NCBI RefSeq assembly: GCF_047246645.1 | Contig: NZ_JBFOKR010000013.1 | Span: 101,308-165,307 of the forward strand | DNA length: 64,000 nucleotides | Reading direction: 5' to 3' | From: Ferdinandcohnia sp047246645 | Lineage (GTDB): Bacteria > Bacillota > Bacilli > Bacillales > Bacillaceae_L | Shown here: piece after piece, positions 8,882-18,018 of the stretch | Numbering within the stretch: the first letter of the stretch is position 1 | How the letters are laid out: each line of letters opens with the position of its first letter | Program-made: the position numbers and the translations under genes | The notes under the pieces: model-generated | Seen by the model: the letters and a program-made list of their open reading frames with translations, nothing else | Told to the model about the DNA's origin: nothing | The model's database searches: none

Positions 8882-9694
8882 TTATTGTTCTAAATATCTT
8901 TCTTTTGAAAGCCCTTTTGCTCTTCGGTAAAATATGAATGCCAATGCACCCACAATAAGAACAATCGAAATTAGCTGTGCCACTCGAATATCACCAAGCA
9001 TTAAACTATCCGTACGAAGTCCTTCTACAAACAGTCTTCCGACCGAATACCATACTACATACGTGAGGAACATTTCACCACGACGTAAGTTCACTTTACG
9101 CAACCAAAGTAAAAGTGCAAATCCAACTAAACTCCATAGAGATTCATATAAAAATGTTGGGTGATAATATGTTCCTTTGATATTCATTTGGTCCATGATA
9201 AAGTCTGGTAAAACATTATAGAATGTTTGAATATGTTCTTCCCCAATTGGACCTCCATGAGCTTCCTGGTTCATGAAATTTCCCCAGCGACCAATTGCCT
9301 GCCCTAAAATAATACTTGGTGCTGCAATATCAGCTATCTTCCAAAAAGATAGTCCTTTTACCTTTGCAAACACAATCGTAGTCACGACTGCACCAATTAG
9401 TGCCCCGTGAATGGCGATTCCACCTTCCCAAATCGCGATGATTTTGGAAGGATTTTGTGAGTAGTAGTCCCACTTAAAGATAACGTAATAGATTCTTGCA
9501 CATATAATTGCTATTGGTACCGCAAATAACATGAGGTCCATAAAGGTATCCTTATGCATCCCTCGGCGTTCCGATTCCTTAATTGCTAAAAATAGGGCTA
9601 ACATCGTTCCCAGACCGATAATTAGTCCATACCATTGGATTGTTAATGGTCCAAGTTCCAAAAATACTGGATTTAGTGGTTTAATATTTTCCAT
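8882..9694 (-). CDS. lgt: Prolipoprotein diacylglyceryl transferase Lgt
   Basis: Transfers diacylglycerol from phosphatidylglycerol to the lipobox cysteine of prolipoproteins in the membrane, the first step of lipoprotein maturation. It is 270 residues long with seven membrane segments. The Lgt signature GRWGNFMNQEAHGGP is clear around residue 140, preceded by GGIAIHGALIGA with the essential histidine, and followed by HPTFLYESLWSL. The start ATG lies behind AAAGGGAG. Confidence 0.97.
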   Translation of the reverse strand: MENIKPLNPVFLELGPLTIQWYGLIIGLGTMLALFLAIKESERRGMHKDTFMDLMLFAVPIAIICARIYYVIFKWDYYSQNPSKIIAIWEGGIAIHGALIGAVVTTIVFAKVKGLSFWKIADIAAPSIILGQAIGRWGNFMNQEAHGGPIGEEHIQTFYNVLPDFIMDQMNIKGTYYHPTFLYESLWSLVGFALLLWLRKVNLRRGEMFLTYVVWYSVGRLFVEGLRTDSLMLGDIRVAQLISIVLIVGALAFIFYRRAKGLSKERYLEQ

Positions 9695-9750
9695 ATACTC
9701 AACTCCCTTTACCTTTTACTCATCAAACAAGTAATTTTACCTATATTTTC

Positions 9751-10686
9751 TTAATCATCATGGTCCTGTTCGCTGCCAATCGCGCTTGTCAGACGATTTG
9801 AGAATTGCTCAGCAGCATTAAGTCCCATACGTTTCAAACGGAAATTCATCGCAGCCACTTCAATGATTACCGCTAAGTTTCGCCCTGGTCTAACTGGAAT
9901 TGTATATTTTGTTAACTCTGTGTCGATAATTTTCATTTTCTCTTCTTCAAGACCTAAACGATCATATTGTTTTGTTTGATCCCATAGCTCTAAATTAACA
10001 ACAAGCGTAATCCGTTTAAAATTACGAATCGCTCCTGCACCAAATAATGTCATCACATTAATAATTCCTAAACCTCGGATTTCAAGCAAATGTTCAATAA
10101 GCTCAGGTGCACTACCTACTAATGTGTCCTCGTCTTCCTGACGAATCTCTACACAATCATCAGCAACCAAACGGTGTCCACGTTTAACAAGCTCTAACGC
10201 AGTTTCACTTTTACCTACACCGCTCTTACCAATAATCAAGACACCCACACCGTATATATCAACAAGTACTCCATGTACTGCGGTTGTTGGAGCAAGCTTA
10301 CTCTCTAAAAAATTAGTAATGCGCCCTGATAAACGAGTCGTTTTCATCTTTGATTTGATAACAGGTACCGATTCCTTTTCAGATGCCTCAATAAGCTCCA
10401 GAGGAACCTCCATATCTCGCGAAACAATTATTGCAGGCGTTATATCCGTACATAGCTTTTCCATGCGGTATATCTTTTCATCATGAGTCAATCTGTTAAA
10501 GAAGGTAATCTCAGTTTTTCCTAAAAGTTGAATACGTTCAGCTGGATAATAATCAAAAAAGCCAGCCAGTTCAATACCAGGTCTAGATATATCACTTGTT
10601 GAGATAGGACGATTAATTCCTTCCTCTCCACTTACTAATTCTAAGTTGAATTTTTCAATTAAATCTTTTGTGCGGACTTTTGGCAC
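9751..10686 (-). CDS. hprK: HPr kinase/phosphorylase HprK
   Basis: Bifunctional sensor of carbon supply. It phosphorylates HPr on Ser46 and removes the phosphate by phosphorolysis, feeding CcpA-dependent catabolite control. It is 311 residues long. The Walker A motif GKSGVGKS is at residues 153-160, the catalytic His138 lies in AVHGVLVD, and the HprK signature EIRGLGIIN is near residue 205. The start is GTG behind AAGGAGGAG. It heads the hprK-lgt-yvoD-ppaX-yvoF cluster. Confidence 0.97.
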   Translation of the reverse strand: MPKVRTKDLIEKFNLELVSGEEGINRPISTSDISRPGIELAGFFDYYPAERIQLLGKTEITFFNRLTHDEKIYRMEKLCTDITPAIIVSRDMEVPLELIEASEKESVPVIKSKMKTTRLSGRITNFLESKLAPTTAVHGVLVDIYGVGVLIIGKSGVGKSETALELVKRGHRLVADDCVEIRQEDEDTLVGSAPELIEHLLEIRGLGIINVMTLFGAGAIRNFKRITLVVNLELWDQTKQYDRLGLEEEKMKIIDTELTKYTIPVRPGRNLAVIIEVAAMNFRLKRMGLNAAEQFSNRLTSAIGSEQDHDD

Positions 10687-10941
10687 AGTAACTCCTCCTT
10701 AGTAGGAAATACATAGATGCATACTATTTACTCTTCGTTATATGTAAGAACTCATTCTCTATATTTTAGCATTATTCTCTGTCACACCAAAACTTTTCTT
10801 ACTAAAAATCTAATGTAAATCAAATATTCAGTCTTGAGAGCCTTGAACTCAAAAACATAATAAACACTGTATTTTTAAAGACCATGATCCAACTTGCCCA
10901 TTTTTAGGTTCACAGCTACTGTTGGGCATCACTAAAAGAAT

Positions 10942-10961
10942 AGCCCTACATGTGTAGGGCT
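10942..10961 (-). terminator. Intrinsic terminator of the sensor kinase gene
   Basis: A perfect nine-base stem (AGCCCTACA with TGTAGGGCT) and a two-base loop, followed on the minus strand by ATTCTTTT. It lies four bases after the kinase stop codon. The remaining gap towards hprK (10687-10941) shows no gene. Confidence 0.75.
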
Positions 10962-10964
10962 TAC

Positions 10965-12212
10965 TTATTTAGTAGTGAATGGAATAGTGATTAGAAAATT
11001 AGTCCCCTTTCCTTTCTCACTCTCCACCTCAATTTTTCCATTTAATTTATTTATCGTACTGTAAATAACGATCATTCCTAAACCCGTGCCTTCCTCTTTA
11101 GTTGAGTAATAAGGCTTGCCTATACGTGATATTTCGTCTTTCGTCATTCCGATACCTGTGTCCTTTATCTGAATCAAGATACTATCTTTACTGCTTTCTA
11201 CCTCAACAGATAAAATTCCACCCTTATTTTGCATCGACTCAATGCCATTTTTGTACAAGTTGATTAAACACTGTTGAAGCTGATTTTTATCAAAACGAAT
11301 AACAGATTTATTCGAAAAGAAATAATCGATAGTTACTTGATGAATGGTCGCATACGGAGTCATAATACTATTCACGTAATTAAACTCTTCCTCCAGATTG
11401 GAAGATACCATATTTTCCGCTTGTGGCTTAGCTAGAGACAGAAAATTACTCACAATTCCTTCTGCCCGTTTTAATTCTTGCAGTGAGAAACCAATATATC
11501 GTTTCTCAGTTTTTTGGATATAATTCGATTCATTTAATAATTGTAAAAATCCATTTGTGACAGTCAGTGGATTTCTAATTTCATGTGATATACTAGCGGC
11601 TAACTCACTGATAACATGTAACCGATCTGAATCTAAATATCTTTTGCGTGCCTTCGTATTTTCAATAATTTTTTCGATTAATGCCATGATGATAATCGTT
11701 CCAAGGACATGAATCAACAGAACGTTGATAGTGATAATTACAAACTCCTTGTTAATTGACTCGAAAAACTGTCCTAAAATAATGAGATATGATTTCATTG
11801 TTGCCAAAGAAACAAGACCAGCCACGATAATTCTCTTATGAGAAATTAAATTTATAAAATTCTTGGTCCAATAAGGAACAATGAAAAACACCAGTGTCGA
11901 AAAAAGAAATGAAGGTAAAACACCATCTCCCCCAATATAGAGACGATATATGTTTATAACAATATATAGTGGTAACGCAACCCTATAACCTCCGAAAAGG
12001 GAAGCGATAATAAACGGAATATACCGTAAGTCAAATATAAAACCAACCTCTAGTTTTATGGGAAAGGACATACAAAGTATGATTGTTATTGCAGAGAATA
12101 AAATAACTAATTTTTTGTTCTTTTTAATATAAGACCTATTTTCATAGAAAATAAGATAAAACAGCACTGGCAAGAGTAAGAACAAAAAATTGATTAATAA
12201 AGTCTCAGTCAC
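10965..12212 (-). CDS. Membrane sensor histidine kinase, KinB-like (5TM-5TMR_LYT type)
   Basis: About 415 residues. Six hydrophobic segments fill the first 200 residues, with the 5TMR_LYT-type stretch FDLRYIPFIIASLFGGYRVALP and no extracellular sensor domain. The phosphoacceptor helix has His in ISHEIRNPLT, and the ATPase domain has the N box (LINLYKNGIESM), G1 box DTGIGM and G2 box GTGLGM. Size and architecture match KinB, which feeds the Spo0A phosphorelay; an assignment to sporulation is inference. No response regulator is adjacent, as usual for phosphorelay kinases. The GTG start at 12212 lies behind AAAGGGGGAGG; the frame is open ten codons further. Confidence 0.8.
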   Translation of the reverse strand: MTETLLINFLFLLLPVLFYLIFYENRSYIKKNKKLVILFSAITIILCMSFPIKLEVGFIFDLRYIPFIIASLFGGYRVALPLYIVINIYRLYIGGDGVLPSFLFSTLVFFIVPYWTKNFINLISHKRIIVAGLVSLATMKSYLIILGQFFESINKEFVIITINVLLIHVLGTIIIMALIEKIIENTKARKRYLDSDRLHVISELAASISHEIRNPLTVTNGFLQLLNESNYIQKTEKRYIGFSLQELKRAEGIVSNFLSLAKPQAENMVSSNLEEEFNYVNSIMTPYATIHQVTIDYFFSNKSVIRFDKNQLQQCLINLYKNGIESMQNKGGILSVEVESSKDSILIQIKDTGIGMTKDEISRIGKPYYSTKEEGTGLGMIVIYSTINKLNGKIEVESEKGKGTNFLITIPFTTK

Positions 12213-12310
12213 ATGCCTCCCCCTTTCTTTAAGTAAATACATTTTATAATAACAGAAGTAGAAGGAGTTGTTCTATAGAAAATTAAGGGAGCATGTATTT
12301 TTCATGCATA

Positions 12311-12339
12311 AAGAAAGACGCTAGGAAATGTCCTAACGC
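12311..12339 (-). terminator. Intrinsic terminator of the yvl operon
   Basis: A nine-base stem including G-T pairs (GCGTTAGGA with TCCTAGCGT on the minus strand) and a four-base loop, followed by TTTCTTTAT. It lies just after the yvlD stop. Confidence 0.65.
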
Positions 12340-12340
12340 C

Positions 12341-12703
12341 TTATTTCTTCTTCTCTTGCAGTGGTTTAACAATTACATTCTGGATTAACAAGTTTAACAC
12401 TGAAATAATAACTGCTGCTAAAAGTGCCGTTCCAAAACCTTCAATAACGAAAGAGTCACCCATAATCGATTGCGTAATCATTAATGTAATGGCATTAATT
12501 ACGAATAAAAACAAGCCAAGTGATAATACGGTAACTGGTAATGTTAATAAAATCAGAATAGGTTTTACCAACACATTTAAAATTGATAAAATGACACTTG
12601 CTAAAATGGCAGCGCCTATGCCTTCTAGGTAAAACGTATCAACATACCCCGCAACAACAATAAGAACAATACTATTAACAATAATACTAGCTAGCCATTT
12701 CAT
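12341..12703 (-). CDS. yvlD: Four-helix membrane protein YvlD (phage-holin-like family)
   Basis: 120 residues with four hydrophobic helices and the repeated ILNVLVKPIL / VLNLLIQNVIVKPL pattern of the PF04020 family. Despite the family nickname this is not a phage gene here. It is the last gene of the yvlABCD operon, seven bases after yvlC. In B. subtilis the operon belongs to the sigma-W cell-envelope stress regulon; the specific role of YvlD is unknown. Confidence 0.88.
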   Translation of the reverse strand: MKWLASIIVNSIVLIVVAGYVDTFYLEGIGAAILASVILSILNVLVKPILILLTLPVTVLSLGLFLFVINAITLMITQSIMGDSFVIEGFGTALLAAVIISVLNLLIQNVIVKPLQEKKK

Positions 12704-12709
12704 AGCTTT

Positions 12710-12913
12710 TTAAATTTCCATTTCATTTGGTACTACAAAGATCCATACTAGGTATATCAGACCTAACGAACCAAATCCTAAAAAGAATCCGACAACTGTA
12801 AGTATACGAAGGAGTGACGCGTCAATACCAGTGTAGTCAGCAAGTCCGCCAAGTACTCCTCCAAGCATTCTGTTACGGGTTGAACGATATAATTTCTTTT
12901 TCATACTAAACAC
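12710..12913 (-). CDS. yvlC: PspC-domain protein YvlC
   Basis: 67 residues: a PspC domain with the signature YRSTRNRMLGGVLGGLADYTG followed by two hydrophobic segments. PspC proteins act with PspA-type membrane stress responses. Here it lies between yvlB and yvlD with gaps of only one to six bases, so it is co-expressed from the sigma-W promoter upstream of yvlA. Confidence 0.9.
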   Translation of the reverse strand: MFSMKKKLYRSTRNRMLGGVLGGLADYTGIDASLLRILTVVGFFLGFGSLGLIYLVWIFVVPNEMEI

Positions 12914-12914
12914 C

Positions 12915-14021
12915 TCAAAGTGGTTTTATAGTGATAGAGCCTGTTTTTGTTTCCGCAAATAAGTGAAGCTTCTGCCCCTTATCCTGATTCGCTTTAAAAC
13001 GTAAGGATTTTTGTACGACTTCATTCTTTTCTTCAATGATCGACATCATCGGAAGTTCGGACTTGAAACCTCCTAGATTTGATTTTAGTTCTCCATCTAC
13101 TTCATATTCATCTGCAATAAAGACATCAACACTACCTGTTGTTGTTTTTGCAAAAGCAGTGTGACACTTATCTCCTTCTAAGTTACAGGTAATATTCCCA
13201 TTAAAGCTTTGCACATCAAGCTTTTCAAACTTTCCTGTCGCTTTCACAGACCCATTGATTGTCTCTGCTTCAAAATCTCTACTTACAATTTGCTCAGCAT
13301 TGATATGACCATTTGCTGTTTCAACCTCAACCGTATCAGTTACAAGGTTTAACACCTTGATAGCACCGTTTGCTGTCTTAGCACGGAAGTCCTTTACTTG
13401 TAAATTTTCCCCACTAATTGGACCATTAAACATGCGAACCTTGATTGACTCATAATCCTCTTGTGGAACGAATATTTTCGCATGTACCTTCATTTGCTTT
13501 TTCTGAATAGAAAGTCTAAGTGTTCCATTTTCAATTGAAAATAGTACGTCTTCTAAAAACGCTTTACGGGCACGGTCCTGGTTTTCAGTATTGTAAACCT
13601 TTGCTTCACACTCAACACGTACATCGCTTTCCTGCCAAGGAATAATCGTGATGCTGCCATTGGATACATCGAGGTCCAGTTTCTTAAGATAAACATCTTG
13701 ATGCTGGAATATATGTTTAACCTCAACCGCCGTCCCAAAGTTGAAATCTAAATCTAAGTCCTTAATCTTTTGTAAAGCAGTGTCTATGAAATCCATAAAC
13801 TTATGTTTTACAGATCCATGCTTGCTGCTGTCATAGCTGCTTCCCTGCTGTCGTGATTCTTCATAGTTCACCTGTGTTGAAAGCTCAGTCTTGATTTCTT
13901 GTGCTCTGTCACTTTGAGCACTTTCTCCTGAATGAAGCCTTTCAATAAGAATCACAGCCTCTTCTGCAGTGAGTTTTCCCTCTTCAACAAGCTTTAAAAT
14001 TCGTTTTTGTTCTTCTTTCAT
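12915..14021 (-). CDS. yvlB: DUF4097 beta-helix protein YvlB
   Basis: 368 residues, soluble. The N-terminal 35 residues (ILKLVEEGKLTAEEAVILIERL) are a SHOCT-like helical motif, also found in other envelope stress proteins. The rest is a DUF4097 repeat region with recurring patterns such as ETINGSVKA, KTANGAIKV and ETANGHINA, which predict a beta-helix or beta-solenoid. It may scaffold the YvlC and YvlD membrane proteins, but this is inference. It matches yvlB of B. subtilis in position. Confidence 0.88.
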   Translation of the reverse strand: MKEEQKRILKLVEEGKLTAEEAVILIERLHSGESAQSDRAQEIKTELSTQVNYEESRQQGSSYDSSKHGSVKHKFMDFIDTALQKIKDLDLDFNFGTAVEVKHIFQHQDVYLKKLDLDVSNGSITIIPWQESDVRVECEAKVYNTENQDRARKAFLEDVLFSIENGTLRLSIQKKQMKVHAKIFVPQEDYESIKVRMFNGPISGENLQVKDFRAKTANGAIKVLNLVTDTVEVETANGHINAEQIVSRDFEAETINGSVKATGKFEKLDVQSFNGNITCNLEGDKCHTAFAKTTTGSVDVFIADEYEVDGELKSNLGGFKSELPMMSIIEEKNEVVQKSLRFKANQDKGQKLHLFAETKTGSITIKPL

Positions 14022-14043
14022 TGTTTTTTCCTCTCCCTTATCT

Positions 14044-14352
14044 TTAGTCCTGAACTAAGACCTTAATCCCTTTTACAACATTCCAAATCACAACACCAAT
14101 ATTAACAATAACTAGAATAATAAATATTAAAAATGTAACGGCCGCAAAAGCTTCAATTGACCAAAAAAAGAAAAACGGAACTACCACAAACACAACCGTT
14201 AATGCTGGAATTATATGCGAGATTAGTGCATGCAACGCATGTCTCTTAACTTCTGGGTTCGATACTATAAAATAAACTGCAATTGGTAGAATAAAACCTG
14301 CAAAAAAGATACTGAAGTAACACAAAGCTGAAATTAACTTATCAGAATTCAT
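14044..14352 (-). CDS. yvlA: DUF4870-type membrane protein YvlA
   Basis: 102 residues, first gene of the yvl operon. It has three hydrophobic segments and the DUF4870 pattern: a short N-terminal SDKLISALCYFSIF and a middle NPEVKRHALHALI. Its function is unknown. The ATG follows AGAGGGAGAG, and a sigma-W promoter lies 26 bases upstream. Confidence 0.85.
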   Translation of the reverse strand: MNSDKLISALCYFSIFFAGFILPIAVYFIVSNPEVKRHALHALISHIIPALTVVFVVVPFFFFWSIEAFAAVTFLIFIILVIVNIGVVIWNVVKGIKVLVQD

Positions 14353-14377
14353 TTATCATCTCTCCCTCTACATGTAA

Positions 14378-14404
14378 TACGGTTGAAAATGATAAATAGT
14401 TTCA
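14378..14404 (-). promoter_or_regulatory. Sigma-W promoter of yvlABCD
   Basis: On the minus strand TGAAAC and CGTA are separated by 17 bases, followed by TT. This is the extracytoplasmic function sigma-W pattern, in the place expected from the B. subtilis regulon. It supports a cell-envelope stress role for the operon. Confidence 0.8.
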
Positions 14405-14583
14405 TATAAAAGTAAAAGTTTTTTGAGATATTTTGGGAGGGGGGTGGAGTTGATTATTGTTTTGTGTTTATTTAGTTTCAATGATTTTGTACATGTTGGA
14501 TAAAGCGGGTGTTTAGTTGGTTAGTTTGACCCAGGCTAGTCAATTGGAATTACAGTTCGACATGGTCAGGGGATAGTACCTTT

Positions 14584-14848
14584 CTTATCGACCAAAGTTT
14601 GGGCTTGCTCTCCGTTTCGGGCGGTTAGAACACCTCTTATCGACCCAACTCTGGGCTCACACTACATCTCGGGCGGTTAGAGCACTTCTTATCGACCCAA
14701 CTCTGGGCTTGCACTCAATCTCGGGCGGTTAGAACACTTCTTATCGACCCAACTCTGGGCTTGCACTCAATCTCGGGCGGTTAGAACACTTCTTATCGAC
14801 CCAACTCTCGACTCGCACTACATCTCGGGCGATTAGAGCACTTCTTAA
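14584..14848. repeat. Tandem array 1: five copies of a 52-bp unit
   Basis: The sequence CTTATCGACC starts at 14584, 14636, 14688, 14740 and 14792, exactly 52 bp apart, and a truncated sixth start is at 14844. Copies 3 and 4 are nearly identical; the outer copies have diverged, which is typical of unequal exchange. The unit carries ATCTCGGGCGGTTAGA and has no long frame. It lies in the 785-bp gap between the uvrA terminator and the yvlA promoter. Confidence 0.9.
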
Positions 14849-14891
14849 CTCTCATTACGATCTAAACAATCGTATTTGACTACCTTTTATT

Positions 14892-15084
14892 CCAATCTAT
14901 TCTCGTTAAATGGCTCATAGACTTATTCTATCTTACTTCCATTCCAATCTTCCCTCGCAAAGTGGCTCGTAGACCCACTCTATCTTACTCTCATCCCAAT
15001 CTTCCCACACTGAATGGCTCGTAGACCCACTCTATCTTACTCTCTTTCCAATCTTCCCTCGCCGAACGGCTCGTATATTTAATA
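14892..15084. repeat. Tandem array 2: four copies of another 52-bp unit
   Basis: CCAATCT starts at 14892, 14944, 14996 and 15048, again exactly 52 bp apart, and the fourth copy is partial. The core GGCTCGTAGACCCACTCT is shared between copies. When aligned on GACCCA-CTCT, this unit and that of array 1 share scattered positions, so both may descend from one 52-bp ancestor. Confidence 0.85.
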
Positions 15085-15094
15085 TGCTCTCACT

Positions 15095-15132
15095 AAAACA
15101 AAGAATCCCGACTGCACCTGCATGTCGGGATT
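15095..15132 (-). terminator. Intrinsic terminator of uvrBA
   Basis: The nine-base stem AATCCCGAC/GTCGGGATT with an 11-base loop is followed on the minus strand by CTTTGTTTT, six bases after the uvrA stop. Confidence 0.8.
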
Positions 15133-15137
15133 TCTCA

Positions 15138-18011
15138 TTATTTCGTTACTGCTTCTTTTTCTTGTATGAGCTCTTTCATTCGTTGGCGGTCTCGTTCCAA
15201 AATCGGTTTTAAATAGTGTCCTGTGTGTGACTCTTCAATTTTAACGATATCTTCAGGAGTTCCTGTTCCTAGGATTGTTCCACCTTTGTCTCCACCTTCT
15301 GGGCCAAGGTCAACAATGTAATCAGCTGTTTTTATCACATCTAGATTATGTTCAATCACGAGAACTGTATCTCCATTTTCAACAAGGCGTTGCAATACCT
15401 TTAAGAGTCTTGATATATCATCAACATGTAGACCCGTTGTTGGTTCATCAAGAATATAGAAGGTTTTGCCTGCAGATCGCTTGTGCAATTCAGATGCTAA
15501 TTTTACACGTTGTGCTTCTCCACCTGAGAGTGTTGTCGCTGGTTGACCTAAAGTAACATACCCAAGACCGACATCAAAAAGTGTTTGGAGCTTACGCTTA
15601 ATTTTAGGTAGATTTTCAAAGAAAGCGACCGCATCTTCTACTGTCATATCTAAAATATCTGAAATATTTTTGTCCTTGTATTTTACTTCAAGTGTTTCAC
15701 GGTTATAGCGTTTACCATGACACACTTCACAAGGTACATATACATCTGGTAAGAAATGCATTTCAATTTTAATGATTCCATCACCGCGACATGCTTCACA
15801 ACGTCCGCCTTTTACGTTAAAGCTAAAACGGCCTTTTTTATAGCCACGAACTTTTGCTTCATTAGTAGTAGCGTAAACATCACGAATGTCATCAAACACT
15901 CCAGTGTATGTAGCAGGATTTGAACGTGGTGTTCTTCCGATTGGGGATTGATCAATATCGATAACCTTTTCCAATTGTTCAATTCCTTTAACTTCTTTAT
16001 GTTCACCAGGTTTACTTTTTGCTCGATTTAGCTTTTGGGCCAATGATTTATGAAGAATCTCATTGATTAACGTACTTTTACCAGATCCGGATACTCCAGT
16101 AATTGCAATAAACATACCTAATGGAAACTTGACTGAGACATTTTTTAAATTGTTTTCTTTTGCTCCAACAACTTCGATATAACGCCCATCTGGCTTACGG
16201 CGTTCAATTGGTAATGGGATGAATTTTTTACCCGCAAGATATTGACCAGTTAAGGATTTTGGGTCATCCATAACATCTTTTGGTGTACCTGCCGAAATAA
16301 TTTCACCACCATGAATACCCGCTCCAGGTCCTATATCAATTAAGTAATCCGCAGCAAGCATAGTATCCTCATCATGCTCTACAACAATCAACGTATTACC
16401 GGTATCTCTCATTTGCTTTAAAGTCCCAATTAGTTTGTCATTGTCGCGCTGGTGAAGACCAATCGATGGCTCGTCCAGTATGTAAAGAACACCTGTCAAC
16501 CTTGAACCAATCTGCGTGGCAAGACGGATACGTTGTGCTTCTCCACCTGATAGAGTTCCTGCTGCACGACTCATCGTTAAATAATCAAGACCTACATTAA
16601 TTAAGAAACCTAGTCTTTCCTTAATTTCTCTAAAAATAAGGTTTCCAATTTGCATATCTTTTTCTGATAGCTGCAGAGTATCAAAAAAGTCTGAGGCTTC
16701 TTTAATTGATAACTCTGTCACATGACCGATATGCTTATCTGCGATGATGACCGCAAGAGTTTCTTTTTTTAGACGATAACCTTTACAAGTGTGGCAAAGT
16801 TTTTCACCCATGTATTTCTCCATTTGCTCACGAATGAAATCTGAACTTGTTTCCTTATAGCGTCTTTCGACATTACGTAAAACACCTTCAAAGGCCACAT
16901 AATTTTCACGTAGTTGACCAAAATCATTTTCATAACGGAAGTAGATTTCTTCGCCGTCACTACCGTATAAAATTTTGTCCAACAGATGTTTTGGTACATC
17001 CTTTACAGGCACATCCATATCAATGCCATAATGATTACATACTGATTCTAAAAGTTGCGGATAGTATTGAGAGCTTGTTGGTTGCCATGGTGCAATTGCA
17101 TGCTGTTTTAATGTAAGATCCCAATCAGGTATCACAAGGTCAACATCAACTTCAAGCTTTGCTCCTAACCCATCACAATCAGGACAAGCACCAAACGGAC
17201 TATTAAACGAGAACATTCTCGGTTCAAGTTCACCAATCGAAAATCCGCACAATGGACAAGAATGTAGTTCACTGAATAAAAGCTCTTCAACATCGATGAC
17301 ATCAATAATGACTTTACCTTCACCAAGGCGAAGTGCGGCTTCAAGGGAATCAGCAAGTCTTGCTGTTACACCGTCTTTTACAACAATTCGATCAATTACC
17401 ACTTCAATCGAATGCTTCTTATTTTTATCAAGCTCGATATCATCGGTTAATTCCATCATTTCACCGTCGACACGAACCCTAACATAGCCTTGCTTTTTAA
17501 TAGTCTCAAATACCTTTACATGTGCTCCTTTTCGGCCAGATACAACTGGAGCAAGAATCTGAAGTTTCGTTCTTTCCGGGTATTCTAGAATACGGTCAAC
17601 CATTTGCTCAATTGTTTGGGATGCAATTTCGATACCATGATTTGGACAAACCGGTTTCCCTACTCTTGCAAATAACAAACGTAAATAATCATAGATCTCG
17701 GTAACCGTTCCGACTGTTGATCTTGGATTTCGACTTGTCGTTTTTTGATCAATTGAAATAGCTGGAGAAAGTCCTTCAATTGAATCCACATCTGGTTTAT
17801 CCATTTGTCCTAAAAATTGCCGAGCATATGCAGACAAAGACTCAACATAGCGTCTTTGCCCCTCAGCATAAATGGTGTCAAAGGCAAGAGATGATTTACC
17901 AGAACCAGAGAGTCCTGTCACAACGACTAATTTGTCTCTTGGAATGGTTACATCAATGTTTTTAAGATTATGGGCCCTTGCTCCTTTGACAACTATTTTT
18001 TCAATTGCCAT
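15138..18011 (-). CDS. uvrA: Excinuclease ABC subunit A (UvrA)
   Basis: Damage-recognition ATPase of nucleotide excision repair; a UvrA dimer loads UvrB on lesions. It is 957 residues, full length. Two ABC ATPase halves are visible: Walker A GLSGSGKSSL near residue 32 and GVSGSGKSTL near residue 640, each with an LSGGEAQR signature. Zinc-binding CPLC...CPDC and CEAC...CEVC clusters are present. It is seven bases after uvrB, in the same transcript under LexA control. Confidence 0.98.
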   Translation of the reverse strand: MAIEKIVVKGARAHNLKNIDVTIPRDKLVVVTGLSGSGKSSLAFDTIYAEGQRRYVESLSAYARQFLGQMDKPDVDSIEGLSPAISIDQKTTSRNPRSTVGTVTEIYDYLRLLFARVGKPVCPNHGIEIASQTIEQMVDRILEYPERTKLQILAPVVSGRKGAHVKVFETIKKQGYVRVRVDGEMMELTDDIELDKNKKHSIEVVIDRIVVKDGVTARLADSLEAALRLGEGKVIIDVIDVEELLFSELHSCPLCGFSIGELEPRMFSFNSPFGACPDCDGLGAKLEVDVDLVIPDWDLTLKQHAIAPWQPTSSQYYPQLLESVCNHYGIDMDVPVKDVPKHLLDKILYGSDGEEIYFRYENDFGQLRENYVAFEGVLRNVERRYKETSSDFIREQMEKYMGEKLCHTCKGYRLKKETLAVIIADKHIGHVTELSIKEASDFFDTLQLSEKDMQIGNLIFREIKERLGFLINVGLDYLTMSRAAGTLSGGEAQRIRLATQIGSRLTGVLYILDEPSIGLHQRDNDKLIGTLKQMRDTGNTLIVVEHDEDTMLAADYLIDIGPGAGIHGGEIISAGTPKDVMDDPKSLTGQYLAGKKFIPLPIERRKPDGRYIEVVGAKENNLKNVSVKFPLGMFIAITGVSGSGKSTLINEILHKSLAQKLNRAKSKPGEHKEVKGIEQLEKVIDIDQSPIGRTPRSNPATYTGVFDDIRDVYATTNEAKVRGYKKGRFSFNVKGGRCEACRGDGIIKIEMHFLPDVYVPCEVCHGKRYNRETLEVKYKDKNISDILDMTVEDAVAFFENLPKIKRKLQTLFDVGLGYVTLGQPATTLSGGEAQRVKLASELHKRSAGKTFYILDEPTTGLHVDDISRLLKVLQRLVENGDTVLVIEHNLDVIKTADYIVDLGPEGGDKGGTILGTGTPEDIVKIEESHTGHYLKPILERDRQRMKELIQEKEAVTK

Positions 18012-18018
18012 TTATGTG

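Noticed and set aside
12341..12703. Phage holin, hence prophage
   Set aside because: The gene belongs to the conserved yvlABCD operon with a sigma-W promoter; no phage genes surround it.
14584..15084. CRISPR array
   Set aside because: Units are contiguous 52-bp tandem copies with no unique spacers and no cas genes nearby.
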